From Gammaproteobacteria bacterium (GTDB taxonomy: Bacteria > Pseudomonadota > Gammaproteobacteria > Steroidobacterales > Woeseiaceae): DNA of 36,363 nucleotides. The position numbers and the translations under genes are program-made. The DNA lies in NCBI GenBank assembly GCA_030425905.1, contig JAUHZT010000017.1, positions 1 to 36,363 on the forward strand. Reading direction: 5' to 3'. This document shows, in pieces, positions 11,800 to 21,750 of the stretch. The notes beneath the pieces are model-generated. The model was not told the origin of the DNA and made no database searches. It saw only the letters and a program-made list of their open reading frames with translations. Each line of letters begins with the position of its first letter. Position 1 is the first letter of the stretch.

Positions 11800-13128
11800 C
11801 TAAATTATCGCTGGCCGGTCCAGCCATTTGACAGCGTAACCGCGTTCGGCGATGCATCGAGCGTCTATCCAGAGATCCGCCACGGCCAGCAACTGGTCGC
11901 CAGCATACACGAGTGGCAGCTCATCGCGGCGCCACGGCAGTACGCCGTCCTGTTGAAGTAATTTCTTCAGTTTACTCGTATGTGCATGACCTGAAAGCTT
12001 TATCTGCTCTCCACCCTGACGCTGCCGCAACACTAGACCAGCGCTCACCAGGGCAGGATCGATGCCGGGCCCGCCGGCATCAAGGAGCACGAGGCGGCCC
12101 AGGCCGGGGCCCAGCGGCACAGGCTCGGACACGCCGAGCGCCGCGCCGTCGAAATTTGCCGGCCCCGTTTCCGGCAGCAGAAAAATTTCGTCCCGGTAAC
12201 GTCGCAGCTCGGCACCGCGCCAACGCACGACCGGCTCCGCATCCTGCCGCGCACCCAACAGGCTGTTACCGAGTTCGGCAACCCGGGTCGCGGGCGGCGC
12301 CGGGAGCGCGGCGAGTTGGCAGGCGCGGCGCAACAGGTTGGCGCGCCGCGACGCCGACAATTCACGCAACACCTGCACCCGCAAACGGCCTGGTGCTGCC
12401 GGGCAGCGCGCCAGGTCGAGATCGGCCAATTCTGCCAACAGGTCGCTCGCGTCGCGTGCGAGCGATGCACTGCGTACGAGGCGCTCTTGCGCCGTCGGCC
12501 AGCGCTGACTGATGAGTGGTAACACCTGCCGACGCAAGAAGTTGCGATCGAAGCGCGGATCCTGATTGCTGGGGTCTTCCTGCCAGGCAAGCCCTTGCTG
12601 CTGCGCGAAGGACTCGAGCTCAGCCCGCGTAGTATCGAGCAGCGGCCGCACCTGCCAGCCAGGGCCGAAACGGCGGATCGACTGCATCGCGGCCAGGCCC
12701 GCCGGGCCGCTGCCGCGTAGCAGGTTCAGCAGCAATGTTTCAGCCTGGTCATCGGCATGGTGTGCGCACAATAGCCAGTCATCCGGGTGCATACAGGCGC
12801 GCAAGGCAAGGTAGCGAGCGTCGCGCGCCGCCGCCTCGGGTCCGGCCCCTGCGGCAACCTCGACCTGCCTGGCTTCGAATGGCACGCCGTACGTGGCCGC
12901 CACCGACGCGCAATGGCTGGCCCATGCGCCCGACTCTGCGTGGAGTTGGTGGTCAACGTGCACGGCAAGCAGCGACACTGCGTGTTGCGTTTGGGTTGCC
13001 GCGAGCGCATGCAGCAGCACCGTGGAATCGAGGCCACCGCTGAAGGCCAGTACGTAGCGCGCAGGTCCCGTGGCGTTGTCCTGCAGCGCCCGGAGCCGCG
13101 ACAGTACATCGTCGGGGCTAAAGCTCAC
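11800..13128 (-). CDS. tilS: tRNA(Ile)-lysidine synthase TilS
   Basis: Attaches lysine to cytidine 34 of the tRNA that reads AUA codons, using ATP. The 442-residue protein has the N-type ATP pyrophosphatase P-loop [14 protein letters not shown] (about 29-42), the [20 protein letters not shown] block, and [14 protein letters not shown]-terminal domain with [23 protein letters not shown] near the end is typical of TilS C-terminal domains. It starts with GTG at 13128 and overlaps the accA stop by four bases (GTGA), which indicates coupling. The accA-tilS order is common in gammaproteobacteria. Confidence 0.95.
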   Translation of the reverse strand: MSFSPDDVLSRLRALQDNATGPARYVLAFSGGLDSTVLLHALAATQTQHAVSLLAVHVDHQLHAESGAWASHCASVAATYGVPFEARQVEVAAGAGPEAAARDARYLALRACMHPDDWLLCAHHADDQAETLLLNLLRGSGPAGLAAMQSIRRFGPGWQVRPLLDTTRAELESFAQQQGLAWQEDPSNQDPRFDRNFLRRQVLPLISQRWPTAQERLVRSASLARDASDLLAELADLDLARCPAAPGRLRVQVLRELSASRRANLLRRACQLAALPAPPATRVAELGNSLLGARQDAEPVVRWRGAELRRYRDEIFLLPETGPANFDGAALGVSEPVPLGPGLGRLVLLDAGGPGIDPALVSAGLVLRQRQGGEQIKLSGHAHTSKLKKLLQQDGVLPWRRDELPLVYAGDQLLAVADLWIDARCIAERGYAVKWLDRPAII

Positions 13129-14084
13129 CCTTCCTTGAATTGCCCGAAGCTGGCCAGACGCCGCTGGCGATTTTCAAGCAGGGTGTCCAGGGGCAATTTT
13201 TCCAGTTCGTCGAGGTTTCGCGCCAACGCATTGCGAATGACTTCAGCCATGCCGGTCGGGTTCCGGTGCGCCCCGCCGAGCGGTTCTTCGAGAACCTCGT
13301 CGACCAACCCGAATTTGTTCAGGCTCTCGGCGGTAATGCGCATGGCCTCGGCGGCATCCTCGGCACGTTCGGCGCTTTTCCACAAAATTGAGGCACAACC
13401 TTCGGGCGAAATAACCGCGTAGACGCCGTATTGCAGCATCAAGAGCCGGTCGCCGACTCCAATTGCCAAAGGACCGCCCGAGCCGCCCTCGCCGATAACC
13501 ACGCTGATGATCGGAGTCTTCAGGCTGGCCATCTGGTACAGGCAATAGGCTATCGCTTCACTCTGGCCGCGCTCTTCGGCACCGACACCCGGGTACGCGC
13601 CCGGGGTATCGATAAATGTCACCACGGGCAATTTGAATTTTTCTGCGAGCCGAAACAGGCGCTGTGCTTTCCGGTAGCCCTCCGGCTTTGGCATGCCGTA
13701 GTTGCGCCGCACACGCTCTTTGGTATCGCGACCTTTCTGGTGGCCGATAAAAAGCACTGAGCGGCCGTCCAGCCGGCCAATGCCGCCGATGATGGCCGGG
13801 TCATCGCCAAACATTCGGTCGCCGTGCAGCTCCTGGAAATCCGGGGCTATTGCCGCCAGGTAATCCAGCGTATACGGACGGCTTGGGTGGCGTGCCACCT
13901 GGGCAATTTGCCATGCCGATAACTTCGAAAAAATACTCTTGGTCAACGACTCGCTTTTGCCGCGCAGCCGTGCCACCTCTTCGTTGATGTTGATCTCGGA
14001 ATCGTCACCCACAAAGCGCAGCTCATCTATTTTCGCCTCAAGCTCGGCGATCGGCTGCTCAAAATCGAGAAATTTCAAGTCCAT
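13125..14084 (-). CDS. accA: Acetyl-CoA carboxylase carboxyltransferase subunit alpha
   Basis: The alpha half of the carboxyltransferase that moves the carboxyl group from biotin to acetyl-CoA, the first committed step of fatty-acid synthesis; it works with AccD. The length of 319 residues equals that of E. coli AccA. Opening residues [18 protein letters not shown], then [45 protein letters not shown], and the crotonase-fold oxyanion region [17 protein letters not shown] are all diagnostic. It begins 31 bases after the dnaE stop and overlaps tilS. Confidence 0.97.
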   Translation of the reverse strand: MDLKFLDFEQPIAELEAKIDELRFVGDDSEININEEVARLRGKSESLTKSIFSKLSAWQIAQVARHPSRPYTLDYLAAIAPDFQELHGDRMFGDDPAIIGGIGRLDGRSVLFIGHQKGRDTKERVRRNYGMPKPEGYRKAQRLFRLAEKFKLPVVTFIDTPGAYPGVGAEERGQSEAIAYCLYQMASLKTPIISVVIGEGGSGGPLAIGVGDRLLMLQYGVYAVISPEGCASILWKSAERAEDAAEAMRITAESLNKFGLVDEVLEEPLGGAHRNPTGMAEVIRNALARNLDELEKLPLDTLLENRQRRLASFGQFKEG

Positions 14085-14115
14085 AAATGTTCTTGTTCGT
14101 GTCGGGTGTCAAACC

Positions 14116-17100
14116 TTACATGATTTCGCGGCCCGGGGTGTACAGCAAACGTACATTATTCGACCCCAGGAGTTCGTTGAGCTTGTCGCGCAATTCGCGA
14201 CTCGGTCGCACAGACCATTCCGGGCCCAGGTTCAGCCGCGCCGCCGCCGAACTGCCGTAATACTGCACGGCGACATCGCAGTTGCCCTCGCGGTACGGCA
14301 ACAGGACATCGTGCAACCGGGCCAGTAGCTGCTCGCCCTGACCGTTTGGCGCCAGTCGCAACAGCAGGCTTTTCGCACGGCTTTCGATAACCCTGTCGAT
14401 GTGCAGCACCGTCTTGGCGTTCACGGACCAGGCGCCCAGGAAATCGTCGTAGCGCAGTGAACCACCAATCACCACAATCTCGTCCTTGACCAGCAGGTGC
14501 CGGAAATTCTGAAACGCCTCACTGAACAGGCTGACCTCCAGCCGGCCGCTGTCGTCATCGAGCACAACGCTAACCCGGTTACCGCGTTTGCGCACATCGA
14601 CGATCAGGCCTGCCACATTCACTTCGCGGCGCGCCTGTGCGAAGTTGCGTTCGCCCTGCGCTTTTGCAGGCGGCGCCTCAGCCGCGATTTCACCCAGCTT
14701 GCCGTCGGCAAAGTACTGGGCGTCGAAACTGACCGAATGAAACGGGTGCCCCGTCAGGTACAGGCCAAGCGCCTCTTTTTCGTTGCTGAGCAGGAGCCGT
14801 TCCTGCCATTCGTCCAGTTCGACCGGCGCCGCCGTGGCTTCGACCGGCGCGGGCGCCTCAAGGCCGAACATGTCGTTCTGCCCGGCCGCAACCGCGCGCG
14901 CATACTGGTCAGCACTTTGCAGCGCCTCGGGTACCTGGTGCATCAGGCTGCGACGGGTCATGCCAAAGGTATCCATCGCGCCGGACTTGATCATCGCCTC
15001 CAGCGAGCGGCGATTAACTTTGTCGTGATCAACCCGGCGACAGAATTCAACGAGGCTGGTAAACGGCCCGTGTCTTTCGCGCTCCGCAATCAGCGATTCC
15101 ACCGCACCGCGCCCTACGCCCTTGATGGCGCCGAGACCATACAGGATGCTCGAACTTCCCGAGACGCTGAAGTGATACGACGACTCGTTAATGTTCGGTG
15201 CCAACAATGTAAGCCCGAGTTGCCTGCAATCGTCTTTGAGGGTTACGAGACGATCGGTATTGTCGAGATCGGCGCTCATCACGGCTGCCATGAACGCGGC
15301 CGGATAATGCGCCTTGAGGTAAGCCGTCTGATAAGACAGCACGGCGTAGGCAGCGGAGTGCGACTTGTTAAAGCCGTAGCCCGCAAACTTCTCCATCAAG
15401 TCGAAGATGCGTGTAGCCGTTGCCTCCGGCACGCCGCGTTCGGTCGCACCACTGACGAAGATCTCGCGCTGCTTCGCCATCTCTTCGGGCTTCTTCTTGC
15501 CCATTGCGCGGCGCAGCAAGTCGGCACCACCCAGCGTATAGCCAGCCAGGACCTGTGCAATCTGCATTACCTGTTCCTGGTACAGGATGACGCCGTAGGT
15601 CTCCTCGAGTACCGGCTTAAGTTCCGGGTGCAGGTAGTCAATGTCGGTCTGGCTGGTCGCGTGCTTGCGAGTGATGAAATCGTCGACCATGCCGGACTGC
15701 AACGGGCCGGGCCTGAACAATGCTACAAGCGCCACGAGGTCATCAAAGTGATCAGGGCGCAAGCGCTTGATCAGGTCCCGCATGCCGCTGGACTCCAACT
15801 GAAAAACGGCCACCGTGCGCGGATCGGGCTTGGTGCGCAGTAGCTGGAACGTTTTCTCGTCGTGCATCGGGATCTTGCTGATCTCGAGCGCTGTCTCGGG
15901 TTGGCTCTCGTTGATAATGCGCACGGCCCAGTCGATGATCGTCAGCGTTTTCAGACCGAGAAAGTCGAATTTGACGAGGCCGACAGCCTCTACATCGTCC
16001 TTGTCGAGCTGGGTGACGAGATTGCCGCCGCCGTCTTCGCAGTACAACGGCGTGAAGTCAGTCAATGCGCCTGGTGCAATAACCACCCCCCCGGCATGCT
16101 TGCCCGCATTGCGCACCAGCCCTTCGAGGTCTTTGGCGAGATCGATCAGCGCGGCCACTTCTTCGTCGTCGCGATACATGCTTGCGAGTTCGTCGGACTG
16201 TTCGAGCGCCTTGTCGAGTGTCATGCCAATTTCGAAAGGCACCTGCTTTGCGATTCGATCCACGAAGCCGTACGGCTGCCCCAGAATTCGGCCCGTATCA
16301 CGTATTACTGCTTTCGCCGCCATGGTGCCGAAAGTAATGATCTGGGCAACGCGATTGCGGCCATAGCGTTCCGCCACATAATCAATTACGCGGTCTCGTC
16401 CCTCCATGCAGAAGTCGACATCAAAGTCGGGCATCGACACACGTTCGGGGTTCAGGAAGCGCTCGAACAGCAGATCATGTGCGAGCGGATCGAGGTCGGT
16501 AATACCGAGCACCCAGGCTACCAGCGACCCTGCACCCGAGCCGCGCCCTGGACCCACCGGTACGTCGTTTTCGCGCGCCCAGCGAATGAAGTCGGCGACA
16601 ATCAGAAAGTAGCCGGGAAAACCCATACTTCGCACGACATCCAGTTCACGGTGCAGGCGCTCGTAATAAGGCGCCGCTGCCGCTTCCCGTTCCTGTGCCG
16701 GAAGATTCTCGGCAGCAAACTTTTCTTCCAGCAAGCGTTGCAGGCCGGCCAGCGCCTGGGATTCCAGGAACGCCTCTTCTGTTTGCCCGTCCGGAACCGG
16801 GAATGCCGGCAACACGCTGGTGCCGAGTTGCAGGTCGAGGTTGCAGCGTTGCGCGATCGCTACCGTATTGCTCAGTGCCGTCGGGATATCCGCAAACAGC
16901 TCTGCCATTTCGGCCGGGCTCTTGAGGTACTGCTGATCGCTGTAGTGCTTGGGCCGGTCAGTGTCGGCAAGACTGCGGCCTTCCCGAATACACACGCGCG
17001 CTTCGTGGGCGTAATAACCGTCATCGTCGACAAAGCGTACGTCATTGCTAGCGACCACGGGCACCGATTCCTTGCTGGCCAAGGCCAGCGCGGCCTGCAC

Positions 17101-17667
17101 GTGCGGTTCTTCCTGTGGCCGCCCCGTGCGCATGAGTTCCAGGTAGAAGCGTCCGGGGAAAATCTTCTGCCAGGCGTGCAGGCGTTTCCTCGCCAGCGCC
17201 GGATTCTTGTTCAGCAAGGCCTGTCCGACGTCACCGCGCGGACCGCCCGACAAGGCTATGAGTCCGGCACAACTTGTCTCGTCCAGCCACTCTGCCTTCA
17301 GCATAGGCTGGCCGCGACGCTGACCTTCGAGATACGCCCGCGACAGCAACTGCGAGAGGTTCCGGTAACCAAGCTTGTCCTGGCACAGTACAACGAGTTG
17401 ATACGGGCGTTCTGCTTCGTCCTGGTTTGCAATCGTAAGGTCTGCGCCGATCAGCGGCTTAATGCCCGCGGCGATCGCCTTTCGATAGAATTTGACAAGG
17501 CCAAACAGGTTATTCTGATCCGTTAAAGCGACCGCCGGCATCCGGCTTTGCGCACAGGCCTTCATCAGGTTGGGGATGCGTACCGTACTGTCAACGAGCG
17601 AATACTCAGTGTGTACGTGCAGGTGTACGAACGCGGGCGCACCGGTACTGCTGGCGGCTGTACTCAC
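14116..17667 (-). CDS. dnaE: DNA polymerase III alpha subunit
   Basis: The catalytic subunit of the replicative polymerase; 1183 residues against 1160 in E. coli. The N-terminal PHP domain keeps its first motif HLHVHTEYS (about 14-22). Later metal-site positions are altered (TDQNNLFG instead of TDHGN, and NDVRF instead of NDVH), so PHP nuclease activity is unlikely. The polymerase palm carries GPGRGSGAGSLVAW and the catalytic aspartates in PDFDVDFCMEGRD. Finger residues, a tandem helix-hairpin-helix region (YGLGAIKGVGRGAVE), an OB fold (VNVAGLIVDVRKRGNRVSVVLDD) and a C-terminal tau-binding region follow. It starts with GTG at 17667 and shares a GTGA overlap with rnhB. Long open frames on the opposite strand are shadows. 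Confidence 0.98.
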   Translation of the reverse strand: MSTAASSTGAPAFVHLHVHTEYSLVDSTVRIPNLMKACAQSRMPAVALTDQNNLFGLVKFYRKAIAAGIKPLIGADLTIANQDEAERPYQLVVLCQDKLGYRNLSQLLSRAYLEGQRRGQPMLKAEWLDETSCAGLIALSGGPRGDVGQALLNKNPALARKRLHAWQKIFPGRFYLELMRTGRPQEEPHVQAALALASKESVPVVASNDVRFVDDDGYYAHEARVCIREGRSLADTDRPKHYSDQQYLKSPAEMAELFADIPTALSNTVAIAQRCNLDLQLGTSVLPAFPVPDGQTEEAFLESQALAGLQRLLEEKFAAENLPAQEREAAAAPYYERLHRELDVVRSMGFPGYFLIVADFIRWARENDVPVGPGRGSGAGSLVAWVLGITDLDPLAHDLLFERFLNPERVSMPDFDVDFCMEGRDRVIDYVAERYGRNRVAQIITFGTMAAKAVIRDTGRILGQPYGFVDRIAKQVPFEIGMTLDKALEQSDELASMYRDDEEVAALIDLAKDLEGLVRNAGKHAGGVVIAPGALTDFTPLYCEDGGGNLVTQLDKDDVEAVGLVKFDFLGLKTLTIIDWAVRIINESQPETALEISKIPMHDEKTFQLLRTKPDPRTVAVFQLESSGMRDLIKRLRPDHFDDLVALVALFRPGPLQSGMVDDFITRKHATSQTDIDYLHPELKPVLEETYGVILYQEQVMQIAQVLAGYTLGGADLLRRAMGKKKPEEMAKQREIFVSGATERGVPEATATRIFDLMEKFAGYGFNKSHSAAYAVLSYQTAYLKAHYPAAFMAAVMSADLDNTDRLVTLKDDCRQLGLTLLAPNINESSYHFSVSGSSSILYGLGAIKGVGRGAVESLIAERERHGPFTSLVEFCRRVDHDKVNRRSLEAMIKSGAMDTFGMTRRSLMHQVPEALQSADQYARAVAAGQNDMFGLEAPAPVEATAAPVELDEWQERLLLSNEKEALGLYLTGHPFHSVSFDAQYFADGKLGEIAAEAPPAKAQGERNFAQARREVNVAGLIVDVRKRGNRVSVVLDDDSGRLEVSLFSEAFQNFRHLLVKDEIVVIGGSLRYDDFLGAWSVNAKTVLHIDRVIESRAKSLLLRLAPNGQGEQLLARLHDVLLPYREGNCDVAVQYYGSSAAARLNLGPEWSVRPSRELRDKLNELLGSNNVRLLYTPGREIM

Positions 17668-18266
17668 AACAGCTTCCTTACCGGTGCGAAACTGTGCCGG
17701 TGTTCAGGACAGGGCCCAAGCGCCTGCAATTGTTCGCGATGTTGCGCTGTTCCATAGCCCTTGTGCTGCGCGAATCCATAGCCCGGATAGCGGCTGTCAA
17801 TTGCCAGCATCATCTCATCGCGCGCGGTCTTCGCAAGAATGGACGCGGCGCTGATTGCAGCAATCTTGCCGTCGCCGCCCACGATCGCTGCGCCCGGAAT
17901 GCGCGTGCCGTCGATGTCCAGATCAGGCAGGCGGTTGCCATCGACCTGCACGGCACTCGGCAACACCTTGAGGCCAATGATCGCGCGACGCATCGCAAGC
18001 ATTGTTGCTTGCAGAATATTGAAACTGTCGATCTCGGCCCGGCTGGCTACGGCTATCGACCAGGCCAGTGAATGCGTGCGAATGTCTTCCGCCAGCCGTT
18101 CACGCCGCCCGGCGCTGAGCGCTTTGGAGTCTTTGTAGTGCTGCGTATCCTGTCCGGGTGCGAGAATCACAGCGGCCGCAACGACCGGTCCGGCGAGCGG
18201 ACCACGGCCAGCCTCGTCGATACCGGCGACAAGCCCGCTTGTGTCAATCAGGTTGTTTAGCTGCAT
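17664..18266 (-). CDS. rnhB: Ribonuclease HII
   Basis: Removes single ribonucleotides and RNA from RNA-DNA hybrids. It has 200 residues. The active-site acidic residues are visible in VAGIDEAGRGPLAGPVV (about 13-29), VDGNRLPDLD (Asp near 108) and the second helix SILAKTARDEMM; YPGYGFAQHKGYGTAQH closes the signature. The ATG at 18266 lies 23 bases inside the end of lpxB, an unusually long overlap for this locus, and the start gives a short non-conserved lead before VAGIDEAG. It is coupled downstream to dnaE by four bases. The order lpxB-rnhB-dnaE is the usual one. Confidence 0.96.
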   Translation of the reverse strand: MQLNNLIDTSGLVAGIDEAGRGPLAGPVVAAAVILAPGQDTQHYKDSKALSAGRRERLAEDIRTHSLAWSIAVASRAEIDSFNILQATMLAMRRAIIGLKVLPSAVQVDGNRLPDLDIDGTRIPGAAIVGGDGKIAAISAASILAKTARDEMMLAIDSRYPGYGFAQHKGYGTAQHREQLQALGPCPEHRHSFAPVRKLL

Positions 18267-19401
18267 GTTGGATCAGGCCCAGCACGGCGTCCGCGGCGCG
18301 CTGATTGGAATCGAGTGCCAGTTCGCTGCGCAGTTTAGCAAATCTGCCAGCAATCGCGGCACGCCGTTCAGGATCGCCGAGCAGCGCCGCGACTTCGTGA
18401 GCAAGCGCCTCAGGGCTTGCGTCTTCCTGTATCAATTCCGGGATCAGGGCGCTTTCAGTCATTTGATTGGGCAAGGTAAATTTGTCGACCTTCAACAGGC
18501 CAAAAGCGCGCACGATAACCGCTGTGGATGCGGCCACCCGGTAGGCCGCTACGGTCGGTTTCTGCAGCAAAGCCGATTCCAGCGCCGCCGTTCCCGATGC
18601 CAGCAGCACAACATCGGCAGCACTCATCGCGGTATCCGACTGGCCTTCGAGAAGCAGGAAAGCGTCATACACACCGGCTTGCCGGAGTGCCGCCTCAATC
18701 GGCCCCTTGAGCGCCGGCGTCGCCACCGGCGTCACAAATTGCAATGCCGGGCTGTCCTGCAACAACAACGCAGCGCTTTCGGCGAACATTGCCGCGAGGC
18801 GGCTGACCTCGCCCGCCCGGCTGCCAGGCAAAACGGCCACTACGGGTCGCTCCGGCGCCAGCCCGAGTCGTGCGCGCGCGCCTTGGGTATCTATGGTATG
18901 CGGTGTGTTGTCGGCCGTCGGGTGCCCTACAAATACGGCGTCGACGCCGTGCTCGTCATAGAACGCTTTCTCAAACGGCAAAATGCACAGTACCCGGTCC
19001 GTGGCAGCCCGAATCTTGGCCACCCGGCCCTGGCGCCACGCCCACACCGAGGGGCTCACGTAATGCACCGTTGGAACTCCGGCCTTTTTCAGGGACAGCT
19101 CTAGACTGAGATTAAAATCGGGTGCGTCGATGCCGACAAAAACCGACGGTGGCTCGGCCTGCCAGCGCCGCCGCAGCGCACGGCGCAGCGACAGGAGCCG
19201 TGGCACACGTTGGAGCGGCTCGACCAGCCCCATAACCGACAGCTCCTCGGCGTCCGCAAGGACTGAACAACCCACCCCGGCCATCCGCGGCCCGGCGATG
19301 CCTTCGAACTGTGCATCTGGAACACGTTCGCGAAAAGCTTCTATGAATCCGGCACCCAGCAGGTCGCCGGATGCCTCACCGGCAACCAGCGCCACTTTCA
19401 T
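18244..19401 (-). CDS. lpxB: Lipid A disaccharide synthase
   Basis: A peripheral inner-membrane GT19 glycosyltransferase that joins UDP-2,3-diacylglucosamine and lipid X. It has 385 residues, near the E. coli length of 382. The opening VALVAGEASGDLLGAG, the GIDAPDFNLSLE block, HYVSPSVWAWRQGRVAKI, CILPFEKAFYDEHGVDAVFVGHP, the VLPGSRAGEVSRL region and ASGTAALESALLQKPTVAAYRV are all standard. It starts six bases after the lpxA stop and ends inside the rnhB start region. Confidence 0.97.
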   Translation of the reverse strand: MKVALVAGEASGDLLGAGFIEAFRERVPDAQFEGIAGPRMAGVGCSVLADAEELSVMGLVEPLQRVPRLLSLRRALRRRWQAEPPSVFVGIDAPDFNLSLELSLKKAGVPTVHYVSPSVWAWRQGRVAKIRAATDRVLCILPFEKAFYDEHGVDAVFVGHPTADNTPHTIDTQGARARLGLAPERPVVAVLPGSRAGEVSRLAAMFAESAALLLQDSPALQFVTPVATPALKGPIEAALRQAGVYDAFLLLEGQSDTAMSAADVVLLASGTAALESALLQKPTVAAYRVAASTAVIVRAFGLLKVDKFTLPNQMTESALIPELIQEDASPEALAHEVAALLGDPERRAAIAGRFAKLRSELALDSNQRAADAVLGLIQHAAKQPD

Positions 19402-19407
19402 GCGCGA

Positions 19408-20181
19408 TTACCGGACAATGCCACGCTCCGAACTGCGCAGCGATTCCAGCAGTATTTCCAGTTCCGGCTGCGAGCTCGCGAGCGCCGCAATTTCTTCGAT
19501 CGCGACAGCCAGCTTCTTGCCCTGCCGGTACACGATTCGGTACGCATTCTTGATATTGCTGATCTGTTGTGCGGAAAAGTCGCGTCGCTTCAGCCCTTCA
19601 CTGTTAATACCCTTGGGTACCGTGGGCTGGCCACCCATCATCGTGTAGGCGGGGATGTCCCGACCGATGATCGAATACATGCCGAGAAACGCGTGCGCGC
19701 CAATTTTGCAAAACTGATGCACACCCGTAAAGCCGCCGCAGATAACCCAGTCGCCCACCTGCACGTGCCCGGCAAGCGTTGTATTGTTGGCCATGATGCA
19801 GTGATCGCCGACCACGCAGTCGTGCGCGATGTGCACATAAGCCATGATCCAGTTGTCGCTTCCAAGTACAGTTTCGCCGCGATCCTGCGTGGTGCCACGA
19901 CTGATCGTGCAGTATTCACGAATCGTGTTCCGATCACCGATGACCAGCCGGGTTGCTTCGTCAGCGTATTTCTTGTCCTGTGGGTCGTCACCGACAGATG
20001 CAAACTGGTAGATACGGTTGTCCCGGCCAATTGTTGTAGGGCCATTAATGACAACATGACTGCCTACGCGGGTGCCGCTACCGATTTCGACACCCGGCCC
20101 GATAACCGAGTACGGCCCAATGCTGACGTCATCGGCAATGCGGGCCGTCTCGGCAATGATTGCGGTGCTATGAATACTCAC
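19408..20181 (-). CDS. lpxA: UDP-N-acetylglucosamine O-acyltransferase
   Basis: The first enzyme of lipid A synthesis; it transfers a 3-hydroxyacyl chain from ACP to the 3-OH of UDP-GlcNAc. It is a left-handed beta-helix of 257 residues with hexapeptide repeats from the N-terminus to about 185 and a helical C-terminus. The catalytic base aligned with E. coli His125 is His120 in YVHIAHDC. The position aligned with the E. coli acyl ruler Gly173 is Met168 (FLGMYS), as in Pseudomonas-type enzymes that use 10-carbon chains. It starts with GTG at 20181 and overlaps lpxD by four bases. fabZ, normally between lpxD and lpxA, is absent. Confidence 0.96.
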   Translation of the reverse strand: MSIHSTAIIAETARIADDVSIGPYSVIGPGVEIGSGTRVGSHVVINGPTTIGRDNRIYQFASVGDDPQDKKYADEATRLVIGDRNTIREYCTISRGTTQDRGETVLGSDNWIMAYVHIAHDCVVGDHCIMANNTTLAGHVQVGDWVICGGFTGVHQFCKIGAHAFLGMYSIIGRDIPAYTMMGGQPTVPKGINSEGLKRRDFSAQQISNIKNAYRIVYRQGKKLAVAIEEIAALASSQPELEILLESLRSSERGIVR

Positions 20182-21191
20182 GAGTCGTTCTCTTCCAGCG
20201 CTTTGATGCGCTCGTGAAAACTGTCCATACGCCGGAATCGCGCAACGCGTCGATTCCAGGTACGCACGTCTTCAACAGGAAAACTCGATGCGTACACGCC
20301 CGGCTTGTTGATATTTTTGGTCACCATCCCCTGTCCGTTGATCATGACGCCATCGCAAATTTCGATATGCCCGGCGATGCCAACCTGACCGGCAATCAGG
20401 CAATGCCGGCCAATTTTTACACTGCCCGCAACGCCAACCATTGAAGCCATTGCCGTGTGGTCGCCGATCACGGAGTTGTGGCCCACCATGCACAGATTAT
20501 CAATTCGAACGCCGTCGCCGAGGACGGTATCGTCGAAGGCACCGCAGTCGACTGTCGAGTTTGCACCGATCTCAACATCGTCGCCGATGCGTACACCACC
20601 CAGTTGCGGCACCTTCAACCAGCCATCCGCCGACGGTGCGTTGCCAAAACCATCGGCCCCGACAACAACGCCAGGATGGAGAATACAGCGCGCGCCAATG
20701 CTCACGTTGCGTGCCAGCGTTACATTCGCCAGCAGGCGGCTGTGCTCACCGATACGGCAATCGCGCCCGATGTAACTGCCCGGCGCGATATAGACAGCCT
20801 CGCCAATCACGGCGTTTTCCTCAATGACAACATTGGCAGCGACTTCAGCGCTGGCCGCTACGGTGGCGGAGGAATGTACAACGGCAGAGGCATGAATGCC
20901 GGCCTGCAGCGCCGGCAATGGGTTCAAAAACGTTGCGATGCGCGCAAAACATGCGTAGGGATCGGTCGTGATCAGCGATGCACAGGGCGAGTCGGTCGCA
21001 TGCTCGGCGCGCAGAATAACGGCAGCAGCCCCGGTCCGGGACAGGTGCTCTAACAAGCGGGAGTTGGAAAAAAAGCCCAGCGAACGAGGGCCGGCCTGAG
21101 TCAGCGACGCAACATTGTCGATAACGATATCAGGATCGCCATCGAGGTCGCAGCCAAACCGGGTTGCCAGTTCTCCCAGGCTGATCGGCAT
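20178..21191 (-). CDS. lpxD: UDP-3-O-acylglucosamine N-acyltransferase
   Basis: The third step of lipid A synthesis, N-acylating UDP-3-O-acyl-glucosamine. It has 337 residues. An N-terminal uridine-binding domain (to about 100, with [18 protein letters not shown]) precedes a left-handed beta-helix of hexapeptide repeats. The presumed catalytic His lies in [22 protein letters not shown], aligned with E. coli His239. The C-terminal helix ends with [20 protein letters not shown]. It begins six bases after the skp stop and overlaps lpxA directly (GTGA). Confidence 0.96.
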   Translation of the reverse strand: MPISLGELATRFGCDLDGDPDIVIDNVASLTQAGPRSLGFFSNSRLLEHLSRTGAAAVILRAEHATDSPCASLITTDPYACFARIATFLNPLPALQAGIHASAVVHSSATVAASAEVAANVVIEENAVIGEAVYIAPGSYIGRDCRIGEHSRLLANVTLARNVSIGARCILHPGVVVGADGFGNAPSADGWLKVPQLGGVRIGDDVEIGANSTVDCGAFDDTVLGDGVRIDNLCMVGHNSVIGDHTAMASMVGVAGSVKIGRHCLIAGQVGIAGHIEICDGVMINGQGMVTKNINKPGVYASSFPVEDVRTWNRRVARFRRMDSFHERIKALEENDS

Positions 21192-21197
21192 CCGCGT

Positions 21198-21737
21198 TTA
21201 GCGTTTGCTGGTAGCGTTGTAGTTTGTTTCGATGGTCCGCAGCACTTCTTCCGTAATATTCACAGCCGTACTCGCGAACAACACGCCATCGCCCACTACG
21301 AGATCGTAGCCCTGCGTTTGAGCATATCCCTGCACCTCAACCAGGAGCGCGCGCTGCAACTTGCCAAGTTCCTCGTTCTGGCGAAGATTAAGATCTTCCT
21401 GGAACTCATTCTGCAGACGTGCAACTTCACGCTGCAGGTCGCGCAGGTCTTTCTCTGCGGTCCGGCGCTCGGCCTCGCCCATGACGGCGGCGTCTTTCTG
21501 TACCTTGGCCGTCAGGTCCTCAAGCTTCTTCGCGCTGGCGGCAAACTCACGCTGACGCGGTGCGAACTCTTCCTGCAAAGCATCCATGGCAGCTTTCGTT
21601 TGCGGCGCACGGTCCATCAACAACGGTACGTTGACGACGCCAATTTTCAATTCCTGCGCTGACGCAGGCATTGCGAATGCGCATACCAATGCAATACTCA
21701 ATGCTGCTGATGCCAGACTTTGCTTTACAAAACTCAT
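21198..21737 (-). CDS. skp: Periplasmic chaperone Skp (OmpH family)
   Basis: A trimeric periplasmic holdase that carries unfolded outer-membrane proteins to the BAM complex. It has 179 residues, with an N-terminal signal peptide ending at PASAQE (cleavage after Ala about 28). A short beta-strand IGVVNVPLLMD and long charged helices (about 50-130) form the coiled-coil tentacles. The tail VEGYAQTQGYDLVVGDGVLF-type region (here VQGYAQTQGYDLVVGDGV) closes the body domain. The open frame extends to 21827, but ATG 21737 gives a proper signal peptide start and leaves a 13-base gap after bamA. The bamA-skp-lpxD order is classic. Confidence 0.94.
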   Translation of the reverse strand: MSFVKQSLASAALSIALVCAFAMPASAQELKIGVVNVPLLMDRAPQTKAAMDALQEEFAPRQREFAASAKKLEDLTAKVQKDAAVMGEAERRTAEKDLRDLQREVARLQNEFQEDLNLRQNEELGKLQRALLVEVQGYAQTQGYDLVVGDGVLFASTAVNITEEVLRTIETNYNATSKR

Positions 21738-21750
21738 ATGTGTCCAATCC

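Noticed and set aside
14497-17526. Two long plus-strand open frames (448 and 554 codons) inside dnaE
   Set aside because: They lie entirely antisense to an intact dnaE with all motifs. They show no recognisable domain, and GC-rich codon use commonly opens such frames.
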